64,000 bases of DNA from the NCBI GenBank assembly GCA_027886175.1, contig JAJNNQ010000024.1, positions 29,367,001 to 29,431,000 of the forward strand, read 5' to 3'. Positions 37,701 to 50,838 of this stretch are shown in pieces. Origin of the DNA: Phylloscopus collybita (lineage: Eukaryota; Chordata; Aves; Passeriformes; Phylloscopidae). The notes under the pieces are model-generated. The model was not told the origin of the DNA, made no database searches, and worked only from the letters and a program-made list of their open reading frames with translations. Both the position numbers and the translations under genes were made by a program. The stretch's first letter is position 1. Every line of letters begins with the position of its first letter.

Positions 37701-40700
37701 TTGTATATCTTCAGTTACATCTAGATCTTGCTCACAGCTGCACAGAAATTGATAGGATCATTGCACCAACTGAAACCTATTGTATCCACCAGAAGAATGC
37801 ATCTTATGAAAAATTCATTTTTCTCATGAGAATCAAACAGGTGCAGGAAAGCATTAAAGAATATGCCACAGACACGCAGCTCTAGACACGATATCTGAGT
37901 CTTTACTGAGAGTATGGGAGTTCAGTTTATAAAATCCCAATGTTATCAACAAAGCTGTTGGACAAGCAAAACTTTCAAGTTTTTACCAAAGAGGGGAATA
38001 AGAACCCAAAACAGTGCAAAACACACAAACCTATTCTACAACAGAACTTAAGGAATGCAAAGAAATGGTAGCACATGAAATGGTCCTCAAAAACAGGGAA
38101 CCAATGCATGATAGAAGCATCTGGGAATGAGATAGTGAGAAGGGAACCAAAGAGGTTATTGCAGTGTTATGTATCAACAGTTGCAAAGGGAGTGACTGCC
38201 CAGGAGAAGAAAATGTCTTTGTGCTCAGTCAGAAGAACTGAGTGCCAGTATTAGAAGAAGGGTTTATCCAGCATGTGAAGATGCTGATTCAGAAGAACAT
38301 GGCCTGCTCCTGTTCCTGCAAAATTCTTCACTCTAGTAAACAACCATGCTCTTCTCACGTGTTGTGTAAATACTTGCTTTTAGAGAGTTCCAGGCTTGAG
38401 GATGTTCCATTGGCATCCACAGTAGCCTCCAGCCTATTGAGAAGTTCACAAACCTTATTTTTGTCCTGGGCAGTGAAAATCAGGTCTTGAACTCCAGGCT
38501 AACGGTGTGGAATCTGTCATCCCCTAAGCTGAGAACTGAAGCATAAAGGCTTCTTCAACTGTCCAAGGAAGAGGAAAATTATCTAATCTAAAGTAAGTCA
38601 TAAACAGCACCAGAGCTGATGACAACCAGCCCATGTGGAGGTAAGTGCATTATATGAGTTGGGTGAAGCACAATTCATGCCAGGTTTCTACTGTTAAAGA
38701 GACTGAAACAGAACAGAGTGGTACTTCCAAACTAAAACCACACTCTTCTACTGATGCCTGTTCCTCAAATAAAATTTAGGAATGGTGACTTTATCAGGCC
38801 TATTTATAGGCAGGGTTGGTTGAATAAGTAGGGGAAGAGATGCACATCTCTGAATAACTACTGAAGTGTCACATATACACCTGTACTCCCATACCTCTGT
38901 ATTTTATCCTCCTGATCCATTTCTGTGGGTGCTTTAGACAACAGGTTGGGAGCAGCATCTTCTGAGAGGGAAACAGAGTGCAGAGCAGCATAAACTGAGA
39001 GAGAAGTTTTTGGTGATGCTTTCTGCTGTGTAGTTTTTCATGACTGTGTCTCTGTTTTCATTGTGACTCTGTGACTTCAGTAGGTCTCACCCTGCTGAGA
39101 AATCCTCACTGAGAGCTTTCCCACAGGTGCTGGGACAGGCAATCCTCTGAATTTAAAGGAGCCTCAACAGCAAAACTGTAGATTTAATGAGAGACAGGGA
39201 GCCAGCTGACTGCGGGGCACCTTGCCAACAACTTCCAGAACTCAGAAAATCCATCTGACATACCTGCAAGTTCACTGTAATCCTGTTGCCTCACAAGTAA
39301 ATCTGTTTTGTACATTCTGAATGAAAAAAATGCTTGACTCCCCGTGCCTTTGCTTTCCTCTTGAGACTACATGATATGATCATGCATGAGAAAAGATTCA
39401 ATAATTGCTTGACCAAGGAATAGAACACATTTAAATCAAATCTTTATGAATGACCCATAAAACCTTACCATGCACCTCTGATAATATCTTTAAAAGTGAT
39501 CTCACAATGTGACATATTCAGTACATCTTATTCAGGGTAGAAACTTAGGCCTGCACAGTAAAAACTACACCTTAAAGCTACTAAAATTGCACCCATACCT
39601 AGATTTTGATAGGGCTTTTTTAACCACATGCAAAGTGAAGGACCAGAGGAGCTGACCTCTCATGCTTCACTGAGCTGTCTCTAACTCTTGAGTACACTGC
39701 TAGAAGATAGTGAAGTGTCTGCTGCTGTGGGTGGCTGGAAATGAGGGGGAAGGCAGCATTTTTTCCATGAAAATTCCTGTCTGTGGTGAGATCAGATGCA
39801 TTTGTTGATAAAGTTCTGGTAAGGAATCAGAATCTGTTCCAAATTAGAAAAACTTCACTCCCCAGAAAGTCCTATGGGAGCAGAGAGGAAGGATTGCATA
39901 TGGGATCAGTGTGTCCATCCCTGTGTAGATAATGAATGAGAGACTGGCACAGTTGTATGCACAGAAAGAAAAACACTTAAGTCTGTGATGAAAGGCCAGA
40001 TGAAAAAGGAAAGTGTTATAATTCAACAGAATATAAAAGACAGCAGTGGGCCATCCTTTCTTCTAAGGAGACAGGTTACTATATCACTTTCCTGAAATCA
40101 CAGCAGGAATGATGGATTAGTTGGAGGGGAAAATTGGTGCCTGAGGCACTTCTGACTTCAGGGTTTCAATTTGTCCATAATCCTTCGTAGCCTTCGCCCA
40201 AACATGAAACCCTGTAACATGCACAGGGAGTTACTGAGGGCAAGAAGTGGTCTCCATAGTTATTTCCTGAAACCCCATCTTGACAGAAAGTACCAGGTTT
40301 CAGGTGCATGCCAGACCCTTTGTACTCACTGCTCCTTCAAAAAGAGGATGCCTCTGGGCTGGACCCAAGCCCAGATAGAGAGATGATCTTTGCTTTAAAC
40401 AGCAAATGAGCCTGGTGAAAGTCATCTCTGATGAAGGTTTGCTCCATTCTGAATTAAAAAAAAAATGTTTCACACTTGTTTTACAGTCTCCTTGGTTGAA
40501 CAAAACTTGAAGGAAGCCTGAATTGACACCTTCTAACCTGCACATGTAGAAGAGGGGCAGCAGAACTGGAGACGAGAAGTATGAATGTTTACCAAGACAT
40601 GGGAGGACAAGCTGCCACCTGTGATTGAAACCTGCACTGCTTTTGCTGGATACAGCATGGAAAGGGTCAGCCAGCAGAGACCAAAACAAGGTGAGGGAAG

Positions 40701-43222
40701 GATGCTTTAATGTTTTGCAAGAAACAGATTTCAGCGCACTGCCTCTGTCTTGTTCTGCTCCACACCATGTCAGCTTGTGGAAGGAAATCAAGACTCTTCC
40801 ATTTGCACAATTGTCAAGAAAACACAGAAGCGGGACTCCATCATATCTGAGTGGGAGATACCCATAGGAGTCAGCAGCCAGCTTGGAAAGGTAAATCACC
40901 TCCTTCAGCCCAGCAAAATAATACCTTACATTAAATGTGGGTATTTAAACGTCATGATTGTCAGTGATACCATTATTCATGTGAAGAGAAGATGGAAAGT
41001 TGCAGAACTGCACAGTTTACTGAGCCATTAATTGGTGGCTTTTGGGAGGTACTGCATCTTATGTTTCTACCCCTAGTCAAAAAGGAGCCAAGGTCAAGAG
41101 CCCCTGGGCATATCCAGTGAAAACTGAGCTGATGGGATCCCAGAGAGCACACGTCATACCCTAAATCTCTATAAAATCTGCTGTGAGCTGCTCTTGTTTA
41201 GGTGCATGCTTAGGATTTATTTCAATAGGTGGAGCTTGGAAGGACACCACATCCCCTTCTCCTCTGGTTCCTGGGACACCACTGGGAACAACCTAATGTT
41301 GGCTGGAATCTGGCTCCAAGTTACCAAGGCTGAACGTGCCTGAGCATGGCACCCATTGTGCCTCCAGCTTCATGGTCTGGGTGGATTAAAGCATCATAAG
41401 AAACTGCAAGCTGGCCTGTCTCAGGCCAAGGACTAAATTAGCAATGAGCCATGGAAGGATATGCTTTCTGGGGCATGTAAATTAAGATCACATGGCAAGA
41501 AATTGTGCAAACTATTGCAGTGACTTCTGGAATATATCCCTAAATTTGGCTCTTTATATCCCTTACAAAAGAAAAAGTCCAAGGTTTTAAGTAATTAAAC
41601 ATTAGTCTTCAAATAAATAGCTACAAGAAAAAGGACCAAAAGGAACTATTGAAACAGGAGATAGAGGAGAACATCTTTCCTTTGCAACTTTTATCATCTT
41701 CACATTTAAATATAATGGATGTTTCCCTTCTTAGGGCTTCTTACAGGCCCTTTCTTTCTCTCTTTATTCTTGAATACCAGTGCACTTTCAGCAGCAGTAA
41801 AGGGGGCTGGCAACAATTCTCAGTTCATTTTTTTATTATAAAAAATTAAATTGGGTATGATGCACTTTTGTAAAGGAAAGCGAGAACTGAAAATATCCAG
41901 AAAGTCACAGAGTGCTGCCAGAAAGACATTTGGGAAGGGGTGAGGTTGTTTAAACTTACATTCTTCCCACTCTGGGCCAGCTGTGTTTCTCTTCTTCTCT
42001 CACACCCATCTTGTAAGCATATGGAGTATGTTGAAGTGTTAATATAACAGAAAATAAGCCAAGCTAGATTCTTAAAACAGCTCCTAATTTAGAGTAGCTT
42101 ACCTTAAAACAGCCTGGCTAGTCTCAGTAACTGCTAAGCAACACAGTCAGTCTAGGTGAGGAGAAAACTAATTTGGCTTTTTTCACTTACAGTGGATTTT
42201 GGTGGTGATTTCTGCAGATAAAGCTGAAAAAAAAAAAAAAGGGTAGTGAGCCTCTGCACCTGTAGCTTGCATTTTAGATTTAAATACTTGACAATGGAAA
42301 TTGCATGGAAGATGCACTGGGGGAATAGAAAGATTGAAAAAAACCTCAAACAAACCAGGACCAAAGGAGGTTACCACTTCACTGAGGTTTACTTTGTGCA
42401 CAAGTCCATTGGTGAGTGTTTTAGTCTCTTTGTCCCATTCCTCACATGGGTATGGACAGAAATAACGAAGAGCTGCTGAGATAAATACTTCTCCCCAAAG
42501 ACTGGTAAAGCAGCATGGGGTGATGGTGATGTTCTCACTCTGTAGGGTGGGTTAAAAGGATTGCTGTGTTCCAGGACTGGTACACTTTGTGATAGATGTT
42601 TGAGATGGTGATAAGTATAAACCTGTCAATGACACCAAAATGGCTTGTTATGCATTCTCAGCAGTGACCTGTGACTATTTCCTGATCCAGGAAGGCAAAT
42701 TCTCCCCTCTGCTATTCCAAGTGTATTTGCTGCTAGTAACACTGAGGGTTGCACCTAAAGAGTGAAACATCTGCCAGAGGAAAGTAGGGCAAACTCTGTG
42801 CAGGATCCTTCATTTTGGCTTTAATTAGACACAGAGTACAGATTCTCTACTCATTCCACTGTAAATCAGAACTCCATTATTAGAAAAAAAACCAAACCCC
42901 AAAAACCTCCACAGAAAGAAGTTAGAAGCTTTTCATAGTTGTTGTTAACCCTACCAAAAAATACACTTGAAAATTAGACTCTAAGTTCTTCACAGAACTA
43001 CTCCGCACCAACCAGATGGGTACTGTGCATTCACGATGCCACTTACAGTGTAAAGCAGCATCTCTGTGCACTAATTGCAGCAAATTGAAAGAAAGCACTT
43101 CAAAAGGTGAATATCAATAGCCTCAAAGAGACTGAAACTACTTGTCTGGATGTTCTGCTTTTCTAATTTGTTTTAGGCTGTGGCATCTGAGCATTGGAAA
43201 TAGGTCCCTGAGATCTCCCTGA
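32296..43222. other. Long unique non-coding stretch, no gene recognised
   Basis: Eleven kilobases without a recognisable transposon, apart from simple repeats such as the A/G tract at 34706-34778 and an A tract at 42226-42240. The two longest open frames, 230 codons (36454-37146, minus) and 199 codons (40300-40899, minus), show no domain, no homology I recognise and competing frames on the other strand. They are treated as chance. No splice-flanked exon stood out. Confidence 0.45.
34706..34778. repeat. A-rich / AAAAG purine tract
   Basis: About 70 bases of A with interspersed G, purine-only on the plus strand. It produces lysine-rich or phenylalanine-rich artefact translations. Confidence 0.92.
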
Positions 43223-43642
43223 ATCTATTCTCAAGGGAAAGCTTTCCAGTGCAGTCTGATGCCGTTAGGTCTTCATAATTCTCCATGTACCTTCCAAAAG
43301 GTTAACAGATTTCAGTTTGGCCAGTTTGTGGAGGACTGCAAACTCAGTTTTCCGCATTATCTGATTATTTTGAGAACAAAGAACAATGTGGGAACCTTTA
43401 AATTGTCCGAATGTTTTCATCTGACTGCAGGAGGGTGGTTTGAAAGGGAAACATCCAAGTGTAACATGTTAAGGCCCCAGGTGTGGTACTTGAGCCGCAC
43501 AATACCATACAAATGGGAATTAGCTCCTCCATGTGTTATTCCCCAGAGCATGAGGAAGGGCGAGGTGCCAGTGCCTTTTTATCAGAAAATAAAAGCTTTT
43601 TTGCCTTCAGATAACAAACTTAGATGCCCAGCTGAAGGGTGA
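43223..43642 (+). pseudogene. Endogenous retrovirus (ERVL-type) reverse transcriptase relic
   Basis: An open frame of 139 codons, starting just after a TGA at 43220-43222 and ending at a TGA (43640-43642), reads as the palm region of a retroviral reverse transcriptase. Counting from the Met at 43259, one sees MPLGLHNSP at 1-9 (LPQG-type box), HYLIIL at 33-38 where the YxDD box is expected, HLTAGGW at 54-60, TSK at 65-67, QVWYL at 74-78, and VPVP...K..AFL at 103-115. Order and spacing agree closely with avian ERVL-like pol as I recall it. Only about four residues appear to be missing between the YxDD position and HL. Both catalytic aspartates read as Ile (ATT ATT, 43364-43369), so no polymerase activity is possible. 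No flanking LTR, integrase or gag is visible. It is a decayed viral fragment, or much less likely an exapted one. Confidence 0.8.
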
Positions 43643-44379
43643 ATAGGTTGTGCACTTGAAGAGTGCCACTAGTAAATGAGTTCAAGTTTTTTTCCCGGAT
43701 ATGTCAATAAAGATTTAAACACAAAACTCGAATATTTAAAGTAAATTGTACAGCCAGGATGTATGCAATTTACACAAGCTTTTTAAAAGAAACAGACTAA
43801 ATGAGAGAGAAAAATAACTGGTGAATATTTGAAATCACTGTGAGAAGCAAAAGTTTTGAACATGCATCTCCAGAGGCAACTTTGGAGACATTAAGACATC
43901 AGATTTTCTCTGAAGAGATTGCTTAATTTCAATTTTTTTAAATTACTCTGTAAGAGGAATAAGGACTGTGGAAGATCTCTCTCTCTTTATCTGCAGGCAG
44001 ATCTGCTTAAGACTGAGAGGCTGCTGTGCTCTTCTGGCCAGGAAGAACAAGTGAAATGCTGGTATGTGGACCACCTCAATACACTCAAAATTCACATCAG
44101 TGTAATCAACTCAGGAAGCAAATGAAAAGTTTGAAAAGTAACATCTATTTATTTAATTTACCTGGATTCATCACTGATTGAACTAACTCTATGCAAGGGC
44201 TCCTCACATTTAGCTATAAAAACCATGGCTCTAAGCTTCTAAACTCTGACTCTGATTCTGTGTGTCTCTGTGTGAAGAGATGGGTATAAAGAGAGAAGAT
44301 GGAAGAAGAAAGCATGTAGGTTGCAGGGTCTTTTAAATGTAAAATAGAAAATGAGTGAGGCTTTTTTAATTTTCAGCTT
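43643..44379. other. Flank of the viral relic, nothing further recognised
   Basis: I looked for the rest of pol (connection domain, RNase H, integrase) in all three plus frames and could not recognise it. A 68-codon open frame at 43919-44125 has no known domain. The retroviral insertion may extend into this stretch but has decayed beyond what can be read by eye. Confidence 0.4.
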
Positions 44380-44720
44380 TATGCGCTGTGCAGACAGGAA
44401 ACTGTGCATTTTATTTATACGATTATATTAATTTTGGTTCAGAAGTTAATAGCATTATTCCCGTTGTGGGACCTGTCATGCATTGAAACTAAATCATCCC
44501 CCACGGTGTAATACAAAAAGGGGACTGTGGACTCAGGAGAGCCATTTTCCTGTCATTAGCAAATTTCATCCTTATGTCTGGATACCGAGTACACTGTCCA
44601 CAGCACAGCTGAGTCTTTTTCCTAGCTGCAGAGAATATTGTTGCCTTTGAAGAGCACATAATTTAGCAATTACAAATTGTTTTCCCTCCTTGGAGAGTAC
44701 TGTCTGCGAATATTTTCACG
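44380..44720. promoter_or_regulatory. Candidate conserved non-coding stretch
   Basis: Repeat-free sequence with complex texture and homeodomain-like words: 'ttatacgattatattaattt' near 44417, 'catgcattgaaactaaatca' near 44478 and CATTAGCAAATT near 44555. It also has several CpG sites (ACGA, CCCG, CACGG, ACCG). The suggestion rests on composition only; conservation cannot be assessed here. Confidence 0.2.
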
Positions 44721-47700
44721 GAAATAGCCTCCCTCCTTGTAATCCACTGCACCATAAAAGTACCTGGAAAGATGACACATGGGACTGGATACTGCCAGAC
44801 CAGCCCCTTGAGCTCAACCCACTAGAATTCATCCCATTGTAATGCCAGTCCCTCAGTCACACCTGGATTTGGAAGCTTTTGCATTAAGAAGTGTGGATAC
44901 AGCTCATTTTTCTCAGCTGGAGTGCCCTGCACTGTGCACCCTCCATGCTCACCCTGGGGTTCATTGTGACTTGAGAAATGCAGGTTCACTTCCACTTATG
45001 CCCAAGGGTAAATGGAAATGAGCAGGGAGCAGCCTCCCTCCCAAAACCCCAGAGTGCCACCCGCTGCCAGCACCTCAGTGGGACTGCCAGGTGTCAGGGT
45101 ACCTGTTCTGCACTGGCTGGGCAGTTTCAGCCTTGAGCAGCCACAAGAGAAGAGCAGAAGAGGCTACCTGGGTGTTCTTAGTAGGCAATGAATATCCATC
45201 TGAGGGGTGGTGGGAGAACACAGGACTAGCAGTGTCCTGGTCAATAAGGAGCACAGGGACTGAAGCCATGATATGGAAAACCCCATGTCAGAGGCAGGAT
45301 CTGGCAATGGCAGCACCAGGGAATTACAGTATATAGTAAGTAAACTGTTTGGGTATCATAAACTGACAGAGAAAAGTGAGTTTGTGTGTGCATGCACCCA
45401 TCATGTGCCCATGCCCAAACTGGGAAATAACTCATTCTGGAAATAACAGGAAATTAATTTCCAAAGACATGAACTGAGCACCCACTGCTGCCTGCTGTGT
45501 AGCTGGGAGTGGGCATCTGGAAGCCAGGTGATGTGCCACTACCCAGGGCTGTGCTGGCCCCCTCTGTGTCTCAGGTGCCCCTCTGCAAGCTGAGGGCTAC
45601 AGTGAGAGCTGCATGGGAAGGAGCACCCAAAGTTTGTTCCTCTGTAAACTCTCCCTCCTGTTTCTCTTTCCAGATGGCTGGGCTGGCATTACCAATTAAA
45701 AACAAAGAGAACATTAGGGAAATGAAAGAGAGGAAAAGGAAGATATACAGAGCAGCAATTAGAGAATAGACAGCTAAAATAGGTTCATGATGGCAGAGAT
45801 TCCTTCATGTTTGAGAAATGTGTCTAAGGTGAAATTTTCTACTGTAGAGGCAATTTTCTATTAATAAATGGCTCCCAAAATGCTTTCCTCCTGAAGATAA
45901 TGTGATGAAACAAACAGACCTGACATAGTTTGAGAACAGCTGAGCAATTACAGATGGATCTGCTGTGAGCAGAAGAAGCAAGAAAAGGTCAGCCTGTTTA
46001 TGAACCTTGTGTGTTGCTGGTTCACACAGAGTTAAATGCTTGAACTGCTATCTGTGCCTTTGGAATCTCCCACAAAATCTCCCCAGGGACATGCTTGTGA
46101 GAAGTTTGCACCAGCTTAGAATAAACTGATTTAAACCAATAATGAATCTAAACTACTATAAATGCTTGTGTGACTATTTTGCAGCTCAACAAAACTGATG
46201 GACATAAGGAATTTGATCCAAGGGTCTCTCCATACAGAAAGGCATATGATTTGTCACTGATTCAGCTGAACATGTGGACATTCTTAACATGCTTTCGAAA
46301 TGAGCTACTCTGATTTACCACCATAAGTTAAATTGATTATAAAAATATTAAAATTGCAGAGTCTGGCACCAAAGAGAAGAAATTCCTCAATTAAGGTGCT
46401 GCAGTCTTTTATTGTGAGGTCACATCATCTTCTTTCCACAGATGCCCCTCACTCAGAGCATGGTGTCCAGTTACTGAGAAGTTTTTCAGTGTTTTGTTTC
46501 AACCCTCCCCACTGTTCAGTGTGCGGTCCCTGGCCCCGTGCTAGTGATCTCTCCTCAGCCCTGGGTCCAAAGGCAAAGCTATCAGACCACAAGCAGGCTT
46601 TTTGTGCAACACACTCCCTGAACGTGCTAGGGGCAAGTTTGAAAGCCTAGTGCTAAATAAATAATGAAATAAATAAGTGACTGCTTTCTTGGCACAGCCT
46701 CATCCTCAGAGGGGAGCCCCACTGACTCAGCTCTGCGCTGTGGGCTTGGCCTCCCACCCCTGACACAGAGAGCAGGGAGCAGTGCACACCTACTGACCAC
46801 CACCCCTGAACCCCAGGTGGAGTGATTTGACAGGCACTGACTTCCCTGGAGCTCTGAGGCAAAGGCAAGGCTGGGCTCCAGCCCACTCAGAATGGCTTTC
46901 AGTCGTCTAAGCCATAGCATGGTCCTCTCTCCCTCTCTCATCCTCTCTTTTTTCACTGAGAGTCATGCTTAATTTGAAGGTTCTGTCTTCTTCAGCAGTT
47001 GTGCAAAGACGGATAGAAAACAGCTTTTTTCATAGTTCAACCCCCTTTCATGGCCAAGGCATCATCCATTTGCATATTGCATGAGATGGGGATCCTGGAG
47101 ATAAATGCCTGTGTTCATAATTCATTTTTATAGTGTGTGTGTGCAAGAGGACTGAACTGAAATTTTATGGGTATCTTAATTTTGGTCCCTCCCAAATTTT
47201 AAAAGTTTGGTTTTACAATCCTAATGATCTTTTAATGTAATTTTTGAGGAAATTTCCTCAGTTTTTTAAAGACCAAACTTTAAAAAAAAAAAACAGCTTG
47301 GGAATTTCTTCACAGGAGGCATTAACTACTCTCACATGGACTATGAGGATGACTGATTCCTTTGCTCATGGCTCTCAGAAATGTAAAAGGACCACAGAGG
47401 TCAAGCCAAGTGGTTTCATTCTGGTTTTTGTTTTTCATGTGACATATTACCAATTCTGATTCAAACTAAAACAAGATGTAAATCCACGTGTAAAAATCAA
47501 AATTTTTCCTTTTCAAAGGGTTTGAATGAAGCATTTAGATTTTTCGGCATTTTCATAGCAATGAAAATGGTTGAGTAGTATCAACACATGCTGGAGTCAG
47601 TGGTGGTAGTTTTTTCTCAGAAAGGCACACGTATCCATAGCCCTCCCTGCCTCCTCCTCTTGAGGGAGCAGCACAAAACCAGCCCAGAAAGTGGTCATTT

Positions 47701-50261
47701 TTATATATGGACTGAGGGGCAAGGAGGCAAGCAGGCCCAGGAGGGCTGCACCAATTTGCTAACAGCAGATGACCCAGGAACCCTCACCTGAGAAATTTGG
47801 GTCCCCGAGTGCTCAGGGTCCCCCTGCCTTGCCCTGAGGTGCCACAGTCACCACTCCCACCTCGAGGACAGTGGAGCAGAGGTGTCCATCCAGCCCCTTG
47901 CAGAAGCAGCTGGGAGGTTGGCAGGGCCCAGGACTCTGCATGCAGCAGTGTCTGTGTCTCTACAAGGAAGACCATTTTCCTGGTATGGAAGCACTGGATC
48001 AAATGATTGCAAGCACTTAGGTTTTTTTCCCCTTCCAGACTTGCTATGACACTCTAGCCTGGCCTTGTCCTGTTCCATCCTCCCCTATTTCAACTCCTTA
48101 TCTCCACCTCCTCATCTCAGTTTCCAGCCATCAGCTGCTTAATTTAGTGCCAGCCTCCCCTTCTATCTATTTCTAGTGCCCTCTCCCTCTCCCCCAGGCC
48201 TGTATCTACCCCTCCATCTGAGCTCCCACCACGGCTGATTTCTAAGTGTTGGAGCACCAAATTCTTGGTGAAAATCCTGTCGTAAATTCACACCAGGGAT
48301 GAAATGGTATTTTTCTGCCTATTCAGTTTCCTGGGACAAATGAACCTGAACAGCACCCTCAGGGGGGCAGAAATCTGTTCCAACAACTCCAACAGTGACC
48401 CAGGTTCAGCACAGTTCATTAAAAGAGAGAGAAGAAAGGTGTCATAGGAGGATCAGAGCAACATTTGATGTAGGTGTTCTTTCTGGCTCTGGCTGCAATA
48501 TTCCCATGTAACTTTAGTTTCCCAAGGCAAGGGAAATTATAGAAAAGGCAATGTAGTAGATTATATCTCAGTTTGTGGTGTCCTTTACTAAGGCACAAAG
48601 GGCTGTCTGGAGACACATGGTCATGCCCAGGAGTAATCACTAGTCTGTTCACTGTAGAATAAAGATGAGCATAAAAGGGCTTCTTCCATCTCAGTGTGGG
48701 ACGTCAGAGGTTGCTGCCTTTGAAGCCTGACCAGAAACACACAGTGTAGTCGCTACCCTCCAGCTCCACAAAATTGTTTCCCCTCTCTATTTCTTGTGTA
48801 CTCCCGTACCTTTCTGTGGATTTTCAAAACCCGTTGAGGGTGCTGCGAGTAAGTCGCCCTCCCCAACACGAGAGGGAAGAAAGGCTTTGATCCCACTCCT
48901 CCTGTCCAGTTTGTCACCCACAACGTCAGAGGAAGAGAAGGCTGCGAGGGCTGCCCGCTCTGGGCTGTGCTCGTATATCTCTGTGTGCGCGCAGAGGCAG
49001 CTGCGGGTGAATGTGATGGCGCACGCAAGAGTATGTGTGATAACATCATCCAGATGCCACACCACGCTCTTGGATTATGTCAGTCTCACCCAATGAAGCA
49101 CACTGAGCAAATGCTAATAGTTAAGAGCTAATAAACACTACACTAGAAGGTCAGTGCTGAATCGTTTGGATTGTGCACATGGTTTCTCGGATGCTTTCCC
49201 CCAGTAGTTCCCTGTAGCCAAAGGGAGGCTGTGTAGCTGCACAGATCTCCCTGTAGGAGGGATTTTTAAGGCCTTGCACTTTACAGGGCAAGCTGAATAT
49301 GTTCGGGAAGAAACAGTCCTGATGCAGCTGGGCAGCATTATGGCCAGAAAGAAGATTTCACAGGTTTCAAAAGGATGCTCTCAGTGACGGTTTGCACATT
49401 TTTTATATGGTTAGCTCAAAGCAAAAAATGTCATATTATTTTAAAATCTCATATTTACAGAGGTCAGAAATAGAAAAGCACATGATTCTTGGTCTCCCTC
49501 TTTTATTTCTCTGTACCCTGTTGCCTTTGCTTTCTTACCAATCCTTGTACATGCTGTAGAATCACAGTAGACTTCAGGCTGTGCTCCTGTCTTGACAGTG
49601 CAATCTATATGTAAATCAAGTGAAAATGTCTTGGTTACTTGCCTGATAAAGGCCCTGTTTCACTGTCTGCTATTCTTTTGGTGACCTGTAGCTGTTAATA
49701 TACTGGAGCCTTTGTTGACCAAATCATGTCCACTTCCTTCCTTCAGCTGACCCTTCTGTGAACTGCCAGGAGTTCTTTTTCAGGCAGTAGATGTAGCTAG
49801 AAGGTGGCCACACGGTGCTGGAGACAACTGTGGGAATAATGAGGACATTGAGAGAGTTCAAAAAAAACTTGTTGTACCAGTAAAATAATTTTGCCATTCT
49901 CCAGCTACTCATTTAACCTCAGACCTAACCTCTTTCTGCTTTAGGATTATTTAACCTTCTAGCCTTTTTAAATTTGGATGAATGTCAAGAGAAATAGAAC
50001 ACTTCTCTTCAGGATAGCAGCAGATACTGTTAAAGTTCTAGCACCAGTGTTGGACCAAGATCGATGTACCTTCAAATGTGGTCTGTGTTGAGCACTGAGC
50101 TCCAACTACTTGTAAGTTAAAGGCAACTTCCTGGCCACAAAGGAAGTTTGGGACCCATGTTTGGAACAAGCTCTTCTGTTTTTCCTGATGGTCCTGTAGA
50201 AGGACTGGCCCCTCCCCATGCTGCCGTGATGTGGGGATGGGGTTGGGAGCAAGCATCTTAT
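44721..50261. other. Unique non-coding DNA, no gene recognised
   Basis: No repeat family or exon recognised. 48837-49028 is locally richer in CpG (for example GTGCGCGCAG near 48983 and TGGCGCACGC near 49017) than the rest of the window, and could be a small regulatory or hypomethylated element. Open frames of about 100 codons here overlap on both strands and lack domains. Confidence 0.45.
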
Positions 50262-50838
50262 GAAATCATGGAATCTTAGTTCACAGAATCATAGAATTTT
50301 TGGGGTTGGAGAGGACTTTAAAGATTATCTAGTTCAACTGCAGGGACAACTTCCACTGCACCAGGGTGTTCAGAGCTCCATCCACCCTGACCCTGACCAC
50401 CTCCAGGGATTGGGCATCCACACCTTCTCTGGGCAACCTATTCTACCACTCTCACAGTATAGGATTTTTTCCTATTATCTAGTCTAAGCTTAATCTTTTC
50501 TATCTTAAATCCATTCCCCTGTCACTACATGCTCTTGTAAAAAATCTCAATCTTCCTTGTAGGCTCCCTTCAGGTACTGGAAGGCCACAATTTTCTTTTC
50601 CAGACTGCACAAACCCAATTCTCTCAGCCTTTCCTCACAGGAGAGGTGCTCCATCCCTGTGACCATCTTGTTGGCCTCCTCTGGACTCACTCCAACAGCT
50701 CCATGTCCTTCCTGTGCTGGGGACCCCAGAGCTGGATGCAGGACTCCAGGCTCTCTCACAGAGCAGACCAGAGGGGCAGAATCATGTCCCTCACCCTGCT
50801 GGCTGCTTTGGATGCAGCCCAGGGTCCAGTTGGAGATG
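50262..50838 (-). mobile_element. CR1 LINE 3' fragment (about 580 bp)
   Basis: A minus-strand CR1 copy running from its 3' end ('cacagaatcatagaattttt', 50282) through the ORF2 C-terminal region to a truncation near 50838. The frame at 50547-50759 reads 'ELGLCSLEKKIVAFQYLKGA', which matches the CR1 ORF2 segment before its C-terminus, but the frame is broken by indels toward the 3' end. This is a different CR1 subfamily from the copy at 25.6 kb. It is not mobile. Confidence 0.93.

Noticed and set aside
40300..40899. 199-codon minus-strand open frame
   Set aside because: No domain or family resemblance, and opposite-strand frames overlap it. Treated as chance.
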